A DNA stretch of 64,000 bases from Myroides profundi. Its GTDB lineage: Bacteria; Bacteroidota; Bacteroidia; Flavobacteriales; Flavobacteriaceae. The position numbers were made by a program, and so were the translations under genes. Positions 26,110 through 34,571 of the stretch are shown piece after piece; the first letter of the stretch is position 1; every line of letters begins with the position of its first letter. The notes under the pieces were generated by a model. That model saw nothing but the letters and a program-made list of their open reading frames with translations, ran no database searches and was not told where the DNA came from. The stretch covers positions 434,001 through 498,000 of the forward strand of contig NZ_CP010817.1 of assembly GCF_000833025.1 (NCBI RefSeq). The letters run 5' to 3'.

Positions 26110-26688
26110 GTGGATATATTATTACAGAGTTTTGCTAAACATGTTTCTCTGACAAAAGAGGAACAACAGATTATATTAGAGTCATTCACAGTTACTCGTT
26201 ACCCAGCTAAAACGAAGCTGTTAAGTGCAGGAGAAGTATGTATTAATTCTACTTTTGTAGTTTCAGGTATAGTACGTAACTATTGTCTAGATGATCAAGC
26301 AGTAGAGCATACTGTTAGTTTTGCAGCATCAGGATGGTGGATAGCTGATATGTATAGTTATTTATCTCAAAAACCTGGTAACTCTTATCTAGAAGTAGTA
26401 GAAGATGCGATAGTAATGACTTTGAGTAGAGATCATCAATTAGCTTTATTTGATAGAGTGCCTAAGATAGAACGTTATTTTAGAGTTCTTATAGAGAGAT
26501 CGCTAGTGGCTACACAACAACGACTGATGGACAACTTATCTCTACCTGCAGAAGAGCGTTATACACGCTTTTTAGAGCGTTTCCCTGAGATTAAGTATTG
26601 TCTACCACAAAAGCAAATAGCCTCTTATTTAGGGGTTACTCCTGAGTTTTTTAGTAAAATGAAGAAAAAGATGCTTACAGGAAAGTAA
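26110..26688 (+). CDS. Crp/Fnr-family transcription regulator
   Basis: 192 residues with a GTG start at 26110. N-terminal cyclic-nucleotide-binding-type barrel (about 20-130: RYPAKTKLLSAGEVCINSTFVVSGIVRNYC ... LEVVEDAIVMTLSRDH), then a long helix and a short winged helix (QKQIASYLGVTPEFFSKMKKK). There is no obvious cAMP-contact motif or Fe-S cysteine cluster, so the ligand is unknown; many Bacteroidota members are of this short form. No target can be read. Single gene between terminators. Confidence 0.9.
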   Translation: MDILLQSFAKHVSLTKEEQQIILESFTVTRYPAKTKLLSAGEVCINSTFVVSGIVRNYCLDDQAVEHTVSFAASGWWIADMYSYLSQKPGNSYLEVVEDAIVMTLSRDHQLALFDRVPKIERYFRVLIERSLVATQQRLMDNLSLPAEERYTRFLERFPEIKYCLPQKQIASYLGVTPEFFSKMKKKMLTGK

Positions 26689-26707
26689 ATGTCTATTGAT
26701 ATAAAAT

Positions 26708-26736
26708 AGAAAAGCCACTCATTGAGTGGCTTTTTT
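26708..26736. terminator. terminator between convergent genes
   Basis: AAAAGCCACTC / GAGTGGCTTTTTT with a 3-base loop, serving the Crp-like gene and probably gpmI. Confidence 0.85.
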
Positions 26737-26741
26737 GTATA

Positions 26742-28259
26742 TTATACTAGAGAGTGTCTAGTCATTTCTTCTGGTTGAGGTATACCTATTAGTTTAAGAA
26801 TAGTAGGAGCTAAGTCTCCTAATACTCCATCCTTTACCTCTTTGATATCATTGTCTACGATAATGATCGGCACAGGATTAGTAGTATGTGCTGTGTTAGG
26901 AGTACCATCAGGGTTAATCATTACCTCACAGTTACCATGATCTGCTAATACTATCGTAGTGTATCCATTGTCAAGAGCAGTTGTGATTACTTCTTTTACA
27001 CATTGGTCTACTGCTTCACAAGCTTTGATTGCTGCTTCCATTACACCAGTATGTCCTACCATATCTCCGTTAGCAAAGTTTAGACATACGAAGTCTGCTT
27101 CACCTTTTTTAAGCTCAGGAATAAGTGCGTCTTTAAGGTCATAAGCACTCATCTCAGGCTTAAGGTCATAAGTAGCTACTTTAGGAGAAGGACATAAGAT
27201 ACGCTGTTCTCCATCGAATGGAAGTTCTCTACCTCCAGAGAAGAAGAAAGTCACGTGTGGATATTTTTCTGTCTCAGCAATACGTATTTGTTTTTTGCCA
27301 TGTTTTTCTAAAACTTCACCCAATGTATTGTGTAAGTTTTCTTTATCATATACTACATGTACATTCTTATAAGTATCATCGTAGTTCGTAAGCGTTACAA
27401 AGTACAAGTCAAGTTTCTTCATGTCATGATCTGAATGATCTTCTTGAGATAATACACGTGTTAGTTCTCTTCCTCTATCCGTTCTAAAGTTAAAGAAGAT
27501 CACTACATCGTCATTTTCAATCTTTCCTACCGGCTGATTGTTTTCATCAACCATTACGATAGGTTCAATAAACTCATCAGTCACATTATTTAAATAACTT
27601 GCTTCAATGCTTTTTACTGCATCAGTAGAGTGAATACCTGTACCATTCACTAACAGGTGGTAAGCCTTTGCTACTCTTTCCCAGCGTTGGTCTCTATCCA
27701 TTGCGTAGTATCTTCCTATTACAGAAGCTAGTTTAGCAGTAGATAAGCTCAGTCTGTCTTGTAGTTGTTGTACGTGATTTGCACCCGATTTAGGATCTAC
27801 ATCTCGTCCATCTGTAAAAGCGTGAACACGTATATCTGATACTCCTGCTGAAGACGCTGCATCTACTAGACCATATAAATGTTGCTCATGAGAGTGTACT
27901 CCACCATCAGATAGCAGTCCTAAGAAGTGTACTTTTTTATTGTTTGTCTTAGCGTATTCGAATGCTGCTTGTAATGCAGGCTCTTTAGCAATAGTGTTAT
28001 CTTCTACTGCCATATTTATTTTTACAAGGTCTTGATAGACGATTCTACCAGCTCCAAGATTCATGTGACCCACTTCAGAGTTACCCATTTGCCCTTTTGG
28101 AAGACCTACATTTAGTCCATCAGTAAGTACAAATGTATTAGGATATTTAGTATATAGACTGTCTATAAATGGTGTATTTGCGTGCTCGATAGCTGATACT
28201 TTAGGATCTTGAGTCTGTCCCCAGCCATCTAGAATCATTAATATTACTTTCTTATTCAT
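26742..28259 (-). CDS. gpmI: 2,3-bisphosphoglycerate-independent phosphoglycerate mutase
   Basis: 505 residues, full length. Interconverts 3- and 2-phosphoglycerate in glycolysis, needing two metal ions. D11 (LDGWG), the phospho-Ser S61 in MGNSEVGHMNLGAGR, HAFTDGRDVDP, RYYAMDRDQRWER and the final metal site ADHGNCE are all visible. The start at 28259 has a -7 element 36 bases upstream. Cytosolic; divergent from the L,D-transpeptidase-like gene. Confidence 0.97.
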   Translation of the reverse strand: MNKKVILMILDGWGQTQDPKVSAIEHANTPFIDSLYTKYPNTFVLTDGLNVGLPKGQMGNSEVGHMNLGAGRIVYQDLVKINMAVEDNTIAKEPALQAAFEYAKTNNKKVHFLGLLSDGGVHSHEQHLYGLVDAASSAGVSDIRVHAFTDGRDVDPKSGANHVQQLQDRLSLSTAKLASVIGRYYAMDRDQRWERVAKAYHLLVNGTGIHSTDAVKSIEASYLNNVTDEFIEPIVMVDENNQPVGKIENDDVVIFFNFRTDRGRELTRVLSQEDHSDHDMKKLDLYFVTLTNYDDTYKNVHVVYDKENLHNTLGEVLEKHGKKQIRIAETEKYPHVTFFFSGGRELPFDGEQRILCPSPKVATYDLKPEMSAYDLKDALIPELKKGEADFVCLNFANGDMVGHTGVMEAAIKACEAVDQCVKEVITTALDNGYTTIVLADHGNCEVMINPDGTPNTAHTTNPVPIIIVDNDIKEVKDGVLGDLAPTILKLIGIPQPEEMTRHSLV

Positions 28260-28295
28260 AATAGTGAAACTTTAAATATTATTCGTTGTGTTAGA

Positions 28296-28303
28296 CAAAT
28301 TTA
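28296..28303 (-). promoter_or_regulatory. -7 element for gpmI
   Basis: Minus strand TAAATTTG, 36 bases before the ATG at 28259. Confidence 0.5.
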
Positions 28304-28451
28304 CGCATACTTATTCAAAAAAGGTCACGTTTGATTCTTGAAATAATGGCATTAAATACTTTTATTGTTAAAAATTCCTTTGGTCGTATAATATTTTTTT
28401 TAAATTTACGTTTCTAAAATTAGAATTAAAGACTATAAATGAGAAGGTTAT

Positions 28452-29195
28452 ATGAAACAAAAGAATTTTTATTGGTTATTTGCCTCAATGGCATTTTTTG
28501 GGAATGTAGTAGGAAGTAATACTTTACCAACGTCGAATGATTATACAAATGTGATTGAGAAAACTGTTGATAACACAGTGAGTTCTGAAGAATATAGTTT
28601 TGAAAGTACGGCTAAAAGCTTATACTCTAGTTTAGAGTTAAATCATTATAATGCTCCGGCTAGAGCAGTATATACTGCAGCTTTGAAAGGGTATTATAAG
28701 ATGTTAGAGACGGGTAAGATTAAGAATGAGAAGTTAACTATCGTTGACTTTAGCCTATCGTCAGCTAAGCCTCGTCTATGGGTTATTGATATGAAAGAGA
28801 ATGCTGTTCTGTTACAATCACTTGTAGCACATGGCAAGAAGACAGGAGAAGAATATGCAACTACGTTTTCTAATCGTGTTAACTCTCATATGAGTAGCTT
28901 AGGATTTTATACAACAGGAGAGACGTATAATGGAAGAAATGGATTCTCTCTAAGATTAGATGGATTAGAAGCAGGGATTAATGATAAAGCTAGAGAAAGA
29001 GCGATTGTGATCCATGGTGCGGATTATGCTTCACCAGATCTAGTACGCGCTCAAGGAAAGTTGGGACGTAGTTATGGTTGCCCAGCTGTACCTGTAGAAG
29101 TAAATGATGATTTAATAGAAATGATTAAAGACAAATCTCTATTGTTTATTTATTATCCAAGTAATCAGTATGAGTTAAAGTCAAAATTTGTTTAG
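28452..29195 (+). CDS. secreted L,D-transpeptidase-like protein (YkuD_2 type)
   Basis: 247 residues. N-terminal hydrophobic signal (about 8-22, WLFASMAFFGNVVGS). The catalytic-like domain has IVIHGADYASPDL and the Cys motif GRSYGCPAVPVEV, as in the murein L,D-transpeptidase catalytic family. Preceding strands VDFSLSSAKPRLWVIDM and LVAHGKKTG fit the fold. Acts on peptidoglycan in the periplasm if active. Convergent with a second, different L,D-transpeptidase gene across a shared terminator. Confidence 0.88.
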   Translation: MKQKNFYWLFASMAFFGNVVGSNTLPTSNDYTNVIEKTVDNTVSSEEYSFESTAKSLYSSLELNHYNAPARAVYTAALKGYYKMLETGKIKNEKLTIVDFSLSSAKPRLWVIDMKENAVLLQSLVAHGKKTGEEYATTFSNRVNSHMSSLGFYTTGETYNGRNGFSLRLDGLEAGINDKARERAIVIHGADYASPDLVRAQGKLGRSYGCPAVPVEVNDDLIEMIKDKSLLFIYYPSNQYELKSKFV

Positions 29196-29215
29196 TACTA
29201 CCTCTTATATAAAGA

Positions 29216-29256
29216 AAAACACCCATTAAGATTTCATTCTTAATGGGTGTTTTTTT
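29216..29256. terminator. bidirectional terminator
   Basis: AAACACCCATTAAG / CTTAATGGGTGTTT stem of 14 bp flanked by A and T runs, between two convergent L,D-transpeptidase genes. Confidence 0.9.
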
Positions 29257-29257
29257 G

Positions 29258-30847
29258 TTATTGTAGTTTAGTGTATAAATCGTTATCAAACTTATAAACA
29301 TCTTTAAACTGAGTTATCTTACCATCATTAGCTACTTGGATAGTCCAGTATAGTTGGTGGATGTGTACAGCCTCTTTACTAGTCGTTATATTCTTAGTGT
29401 TTTGAGAATCAAGAATCTTTTTTATTTCTTCTTGAGAGATCTCATTTTGCTGTATATCAAATACAAATTGTGCTAGGTCAAAAGGATCTTCTACACGTAT
29501 ACATCCAGAACTTAAACTTCTCTGAGCTCTATTAAAGTTAGCTTTATTAGGAGTGTCATGTAAGTACACTGCGTGATTGTTATCAAACATAAACTTAATA
29601 CGTCCTAATGTGTTTCCTACACCAGCTTTCTGTACATATCTATAAGAAGAAGCTTTACTAGAATCCCAGTTTTCTGGAGCTACTACTTTCCCTGTGCTCT
29701 TATCGTAGATTGTAAATCTAGCATTAGAGAAGTAACTTAAGTTAGCACTAGCTTTAGGTGTTAAGTCATTCTTTAGAATGGTAGGAGGAACCGTCCATGT
29801 TGGATTGATCACAATTGTCTTTAGAACAGAACTTAGGATAGGAGTTTTACGACCTGTTGTACCTACGATTACTTTGTGTTGTTTTATTGTATCACCTGAC
29901 TTTACAGCAACTAAACTATAATCAGCTATATTGATTAAGATATAGTTATCACCTAGATCTCTAGGGAACCATCTCCAACGTTCTAGATTGACTACTAGCT
30001 TTTCTTTTACAGAAGCTTCTTCTTTTAAGATAGCCTCTATCGTTTTTTTATCAGCAACACCGTTTTCGATTAGTTTACTATTCTTTTGAACCTGTTTTAA
30101 AGCAGTTACGACTCCTTCATTATTGATAAAATCCTTTGATAGACTATCAGGATAATAACTTAAGAAGTTTAAATGCTTTTTAATATTTACTAGCTCAGGT
30201 ACTGTATCATTTAGTTTATACTTAGCTGTGACAGCTTTGATTGTATCTCGATTCAGTTGATATAGGTTTGATAGTTTATTTTTTAGATTACCATATATTT
30301 CATTAGGTGATCTTAAACTATCAAAGGTTGTCTGTATCGTTCCTCTACTTAAAGCAAGTTGCATGGTAGCAGCTGTATTTAGATCTTTTGGAAACATATC
30401 CCAGTCATTGTATAATCTTCTAGGATTTTGTACTCCATTATACAAGTCTTTACTGGCACTATAAAATGCTTTAGTGAATAGAAAGTCTGCTTGTATTTTA
30501 TCTAAGTCAGATAGTCTTTGGTAATCTTTGTGAAATTGATGAACTTTTTCAGTATTGTACTTTGAGTTGTTTATACCATCTAAGTATGCTTCGTCAAGTA
30601 CTTTTAAAAGTTGCTCTCTATTACTTGTTCTTCCCCAACCGATTTGGTATAGGTTTTCTACATAGAACTTTTGAATGTCCTTTGGAAGATTGGCTATCGA
30701 TGCACTGTCTACGTGTATCTTTATTTGATCTTCTATTGGGTCTACCTTGATAGAGTCATTAAGAATCAAAGTTTCTGCCATAGTATCTGCCTTTTTACAA
30801 GAGGTAAGGACAAGTATACTCAAAAAACTGAAGATTAAATGTTTCAT
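29258..30847 (-). CDS. L,D-transpeptidase lipoprotein, YcbB/LdtD-like
   Basis: 529 residues. Lipoprotein signal with lipobox LTSC at about 14-17. A long N-terminal helical region (20-280) is followed by the YkuD domain: GDNYILINIADYSLVAV, VIVGTTGRKTP, NPTWTVPPTILKNDL and the catalytic YLHDTPNKANF / SLSSGCIRVEDP pair, where Cys is the nucleophile. Large YcbB-type enzymes make 3-3 cross-links in peptidoglycan. A peptidoglycan-binding module is suggested at 190-290 but not clear. Probably outer- or inner-membrane anchored, periplasmic. Confidence 0.9.
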   Translation of the reverse strand: MKHLIFSFLSILVLTSCKKADTMAETLILNDSIKVDPIEDQIKIHVDSASIANLPKDIQKFYVENLYQIGWGRTSNREQLLKVLDEAYLDGINNSKYNTEKVHQFHKDYQRLSDLDKIQADFLFTKAFYSASKDLYNGVQNPRRLYNDWDMFPKDLNTAATMQLALSRGTIQTTFDSLRSPNEIYGNLKNKLSNLYQLNRDTIKAVTAKYKLNDTVPELVNIKKHLNFLSYYPDSLSKDFINNEGVVTALKQVQKNSKLIENGVADKKTIEAILKEEASVKEKLVVNLERWRWFPRDLGDNYILINIADYSLVAVKSGDTIKQHKVIVGTTGRKTPILSSVLKTIVINPTWTVPPTILKNDLTPKASANLSYFSNARFTIYDKSTGKVVAPENWDSSKASSYRYVQKAGVGNTLGRIKFMFDNNHAVYLHDTPNKANFNRAQRSLSSGCIRVEDPFDLAQFVFDIQQNEISQEEIKKILDSQNTKNITTSKEAVHIHQLYWTIQVANDGKITQFKDVYKFDNDLYTKLQ

Positions 30848-30947
30848 GTTTTTATATATTATACTGCGAATTTAATATAATATAGTGAATAATTTATTGT
30901 TTATTCTTAAAATGTTCTATAAACCTCGTTTTAGAGTGCTGTAGGCC

Positions 30948-30978
30948 GGACTAGCTGTTATTTTAAAAGTGGACTAGC
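30948..30978. promoter_or_regulatory. direct repeat GGACTAGC, possible operator
   Basis: GGACTAGC at 30948-30955 and again at 30971-30978, 23 bases apart (about two helical turns), just upstream of the -7 element of the receptor gene. The second copy falls where a -33 element would be. A regulator binding site is inferred. Confidence 0.4.
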
Positions 30979-30998
30979 ATAGAAGAGGGGAATAAGAA

Positions 30999-31006
30999 TA
31001 GTTTTG
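30999..31006 (+). promoter_or_regulatory. -7 element for TonB receptor gene
   Basis: TAGTTTTG, 19 bases before ATG 31026. Confidence 0.5.
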
Positions 31007-31025
31007 CATAAATAAACTACCTGAA

Positions 31026-32903
31026 ATGAAGAATAATTATGTCATTTTAGCCTTGTTAAGTACTTTTTTTGTAGTACAAGCACAAGGACAAACTAAGACA
31101 GAAAATACCCTTGAAGATAAAATAGAAGAAATAGTAATCTATAATCAGCGATTACAATTACCAAGTTCGCTGAAGAATAGAAATATTACATTTATTAATC
31201 AAGAACAGATAAAACAATTACCTGTATCGTCTATTAATGAGTTGTTGACTTATGCTACGGGTGTTGATATTCGTCAGAGAGGACCATTTGGAACACAATC
31301 AGACTTTAGTATTGACGGAGGTAGTTTTGAGCAGAATGTATTGTTGCTTAATGGACAGAAGATTTCGGATCCACAGACAGGGCATAATAGCCTTAATGTA
31401 CCAATTCCTTTAGAAGCGATTGAACGTATAGAGATAGTACGCGGACCTTCAGCTCGTCTATATGGTGTGAACAGTCTGACAGGGGTAGTGAATATCGTAA
31501 CAAAGAACCCTAAGAAAGACGGTCTTTTTGCTAATACATATATCGGAAGTAGCTTTAAGAAAGATAAAGAAGGAGATCATGGTGAATTATTTAATAATCG
31601 TGGTATTCAATTAGGGGGTACGCTTGTACGCAAAAAAGACAATCATATGTTATTCGGTAGCCATGACTCAGGTAATGGTACTCGTTATAATACTGCTTTT
31701 CACAACAATAAAATCTTCTATCAAGGGAACTACACCCCTAATGAGAATAATGCTATTATGGTACTTGCAGGTCATGCTAGAAGTTCTTTCGGAGCAAATG
31801 GATTCTATGCTGCTCCTGGTGATAAAGAATCAAAAGAAGTAGTATCTACATCAATGGTAAATCTGAGTTCACGTCATTATTTAACTGACCGCTTTACATT
31901 AATGCCTAGTGTAGCTTACAGATATAACTTTGATGATTATCGTTACTTCAGACATGAGTTAAGTAAGGCACGTAGCCGTCATTATTCACATGCGATTACT
32001 AGTAATATTAGAGGAGAGTACTTAGCAGATTTTGGTAAGATATCTTTTGGAGGAGAGATGAGGTATGAAGAGATTAACTCAACTAATATTGGGGATCACA
32101 GCAAGAGTAACTATGGATTGTACGCTGAGATACAACGTGAGTTCTTTGATCGACTAGATGTAAATCTTGGAGCTTATGTTAATTATAATACGAAGTATGG
32201 ATGGGAAGTTTTTCCTGGAATAGACGCTAGTTATACTTTTAACGAACATTGGAAAGCGATGTTCAATGCTGGTACAGCAAGTAGAATACCTTCTTTTACA
32301 GATTTATATTTAGATCAACGCCCTGGTAATATAGGTAATCCAGATCTATTACCAGAAAAAGCTTATCAGATAGAATTAGGAGGGAAGTATGTCAATAAAG
32401 GATTTAGAGCAGAGGCTTTTGCTTTTTATAGAGATATTGATGACTTTATCGATTGGATAAGAGTAGATACGACAGTGCCATATCAGCCATATAATGCTTC
32501 TAAGAATAAGACTAAAGGATTTAATACAGCATTAAAGTATAAATTAGGATCAGAGAAGTCTTATTGGGACTTAGGATTATCATATACTTATTTATCTCCT
32601 AAAGTGGAGAACAAAGGAGAAGATAAGATCTCTAAGTATGCGATAGAGAGTTTAAAACACCAGTTAGTAGGGACAGTTAATTATACTTATAATAACCTTA
32701 GTGCTACACTGGCTAATCGCTTTAATGAGCGTATCAGTTATAAGAATTATTGGATTACAGACATAAGAGTCAACTATAATCTAAAGAAATATAGTATTTA
32801 CTTAGATGCTCAGAATATATTTGATACTACTTACATAGAGGCCGGTGCAGTACCTATGCCTGGTAGATGGTTTATGTTAGGAGTGAAGTTTAATGGACTT
32901 TAA
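31026..32903 (+). CDS. TonB-dependent outer-membrane receptor
   Basis: 625 residues. Signal peptide (about 1-21), then the plug domain: SSINELLTYATGVDIRQRG, FSIDGGSFEQNVLLLNG and IERIEIVRGPSARLYG ... GVVNIVTK, followed by a 22-strand barrel ending in GRWFMLGVKFNGL, with the usual terminal aromatic strand. No N-terminal carboxypeptidase-like or STN domain, and no visible TonB-box consensus. Size and plug resemble BtuB/vitamin or siderophore receptors; substrate not readable, and no cobalamin riboswitch is seen upstream. Energised through TonB. Confidence 0.92.
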   Translation: MKNNYVILALLSTFFVVQAQGQTKTENTLEDKIEEIVIYNQRLQLPSSLKNRNITFINQEQIKQLPVSSINELLTYATGVDIRQRGPFGTQSDFSIDGGSFEQNVLLLNGQKISDPQTGHNSLNVPIPLEAIERIEIVRGPSARLYGVNSLTGVVNIVTKNPKKDGLFANTYIGSSFKKDKEGDHGELFNNRGIQLGGTLVRKKDNHMLFGSHDSGNGTRYNTAFHNNKIFYQGNYTPNENNAIMVLAGHARSSFGANGFYAAPGDKESKEVVSTSMVNLSSRHYLTDRFTLMPSVAYRYNFDDYRYFRHELSKARSRHYSHAITSNIRGEYLADFGKISFGGEMRYEEINSTNIGDHSKSNYGLYAEIQREFFDRLDVNLGAYVNYNTKYGWEVFPGIDASYTFNEHWKAMFNAGTASRIPSFTDLYLDQRPGNIGNPDLLPEKAYQIELGGKYVNKGFRAEAFAFYRDIDDFIDWIRVDTTVPYQPYNASKNKTKGFNTALKYKLGSEKSYWDLGLSYTYLSPKVENKGEDKISKYAIESLKHQLVGTVNYTYNNLSATLANRFNERISYKNYWITDIRVNYNLKKYSIYLDAQNIFDTTYIEAGAVPMPGRWFMLGVKFNGL

Positions 32904-33038
32904 TATATAAATTGGTTAGTTGGAGTTTTCAGATGACTACATACTATTTTGATTATCGTGGGGGTATTTTCAATAGTATGAATCAATTATTACAAATACT
33001 TAGAATACGCTTTTTTGCTATGAAATTCTAGTATACAG

Positions 33039-33071
33039 AAACGGTAAGCCTTGTACAGCTTACCGTTTTTT
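33039..33071. terminator. bidirectional terminator
   Basis: AAACGGTAAGC / GCTTACCGTTTTT with an 8-base loop. Confidence 0.85.
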
Positions 33072-33074
33072 ATT

Positions 33075-33725
33075 TTAATAAGATACCTTAGTTCCTTTTT
33101 TATCAATCGTAAAAGATTCAAATTTTAGTTCTACTTGTGCTTGTCCATCTTCGAAGTTACTAGCGTAGTCATATTGAAAAGGGATAACTACTCTTCCTTT
33201 GTGATCGATATAACCAAACAATTGATCTTTAGAAGCTAATGCTAATCCATCAGAGTAGCTTCCTACATAATCATATTGAGCAGAGATAATCTTTTTACCT
33301 TCTGTGTTGAAGAATCCCCATTTGCCACCTTCTAAGAAGGCTATTTTGTACTCACTACTTGTCTGTAGTTCTTCATAGGCAAAAGGAATAATCACTTCTC
33401 CTTTATCATTTATTGCGCCTTGGAAGTTGTCCATAGACACGATAGATATTCCTTCTATAAAAGATTCTATCTGATAGAAAAGAGGCTCAATGAAGATTTC
33501 ATTCTTATTGGTTTTGATTCCAAACAACTCTAACTTCTTATCTTGATACCATCTTAAGTTGTTTTGAAACTTAAAGTCTGGATCATTTTTTAAGTCGAGA
33601 TAGACGGTGTCTAGTTTTACACTTTCCTCTAACTGTACATTGATGTGTGAGTAGGTACTTTTATAAGCCCAACTAGATGTGCAACTCAGTCCTAATAAGA
33701 GACTTATTGCTAAGATTTGTTTCAT
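33075..33725 (-). CDS. exported WG-repeat protein
   Basis: 216 residues. Signal peptide MKQILAISLLLGLSCTSSWA, with no lipobox in the right place. The rest holds WG repeats: GAINDKGEVIIPFAYEE, WGFFNTEGKKIISAQYD, FGYIDHKGRVVIPFQYD. Such proteins are probably periplasmic or surface-bound; function generally unknown. Preceded by a good -7 element at 33760 and convergent with the receptor gene, so it is a single-gene unit. Confidence 0.88.
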   Translation of the reverse strand: MKQILAISLLLGLSCTSSWAYKSTYSHINVQLEESVKLDTVYLDLKNDPDFKFQNNLRWYQDKKLELFGIKTNKNEIFIEPLFYQIESFIEGISIVSMDNFQGAINDKGEVIIPFAYEELQTSSEYKIAFLEGGKWGFFNTEGKKIISAQYDYVGSYSDGLALASKDQLFGYIDHKGRVVIPFQYDYASNFEDGQAQVELKFESFTIDKKGTKVSY

Positions 33726-33759
33726 TCTAATAGAAGATTAACGTACTGTAATTCCTCTG

Positions 33760-33767
33760 CAAATGTA
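33760..33767 (-). promoter_or_regulatory. -7 element for WG-repeat gene
   Basis: Minus strand TACATTTG, 34 bases before the ATG at 33725. Confidence 0.5.
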
Positions 33768-33797
33768 TTAGTTTTGGGATGATTAATATGATAATTT

Positions 33798-34547
33798 TTA
33801 CAATTTTTTATGAATGGTTGTTGCACCAGCTTGAGCCTTCGGAAATACTGTAATATCAGCTATTTGCACATGTTCAGGTTGGTTGACGATATAGGCTATA
33901 GCATTCGCTATATCTTCAGCTACTAATGGAGTATACCCTTCATATACCTTTGCTGCTCTATCGCTATCTCCTTTAAATCGGATTAGGGAGAAGTCTGTTT
34001 CTACTGCCCCAGGAGCTACATTAGTTACCTTAATTCCATCTGATAGTAGATCATATCTCAGTCCTTTAGAGAATGCCTCTACAGCAGCCTTAGAAGCGCA
34101 GTAGATTGTACCGTTTTGGTATGACTCTTTCCCTGCGATAGAAGATAGATTGACGATATGTCCATATTGTCTATTGATCATAAGAGGAACAATAGCTTTA
34201 GTCACATAGATTATTCCCTTTACATTGATATCTATCATAGCCTCTAAGTCCTCTAGAGAAGCTTCTTGGAAAGTAGCTAATCCGTGAGCATTTCCTGCGT
34301 TATTGATAAGCACATCTATATCTTGCCATGCAGTCGGAAGAGACGCTATTGCCTTAAAGGTAGCTTCTTTGTCACTCACATCGAATGTTAGTGTCATCAC
34401 TTCTGTCTGCTCTGTTAGTTCACGCTCTATGGCTGCTAAGTTCTCTTTATTTCTCCCACACAAGATTAGTCTGTGATTAGCAGCTAATGCTTGTGCTGTT
34501 GCTTTTCCTATACCTGATGTTGCTCCTGTAATGAATGCTGTTTTCAT
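33798..34547 (-). CDS. short-chain dehydrogenase/reductase, YdfG-like
   Basis: 249 residues, classical SDR. Cofactor motif TGATSGIG at 7-14, NNAG at 82-85, active site S136, Y149 and K153 (YxxxK read as YCASK). The CGRN after the second strand (Arg after Gly) favours NADP. C-terminal LVAEDIANAIAYIVNQPEHVQIADITVFPKAQ matches the YdfG/serine 3-dehydrogenase group that reduces 3-hydroxy acids. Twenty-five bases after the AsmA-like gene on the same strand, probably co-transcribed. Confidence 0.92.
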   Translation of the reverse strand: MKTAFITGATSGIGKATAQALAANHRLILCGRNKENLAAIERELTEQTEVMTLTFDVSDKEATFKAIASLPTAWQDIDVLINNAGNAHGLATFQEASLEDLEAMIDINVKGIIYVTKAIVPLMINRQYGHIVNLSSIAGKESYQNGTIYCASKAAVEAFSKGLRYDLLSDGIKVTNVAPGAVETDFSLIRFKGDSDRAAKVYEGYTPLVAEDIANAIAYIVNQPEHVQIADITVFPKAQAGATTIHKKL

Positions 34548-34571
34548 ATCTTTTTGTTTTGTGGTGTTGTA

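Noticed and set aside
30850..31020. Possible cobalamin riboswitch before the BtuB-sized receptor
   Set aside because: The 175-base leader lacks the B12-box and any long conserved stem; only a GGACTAGC repeat is present.
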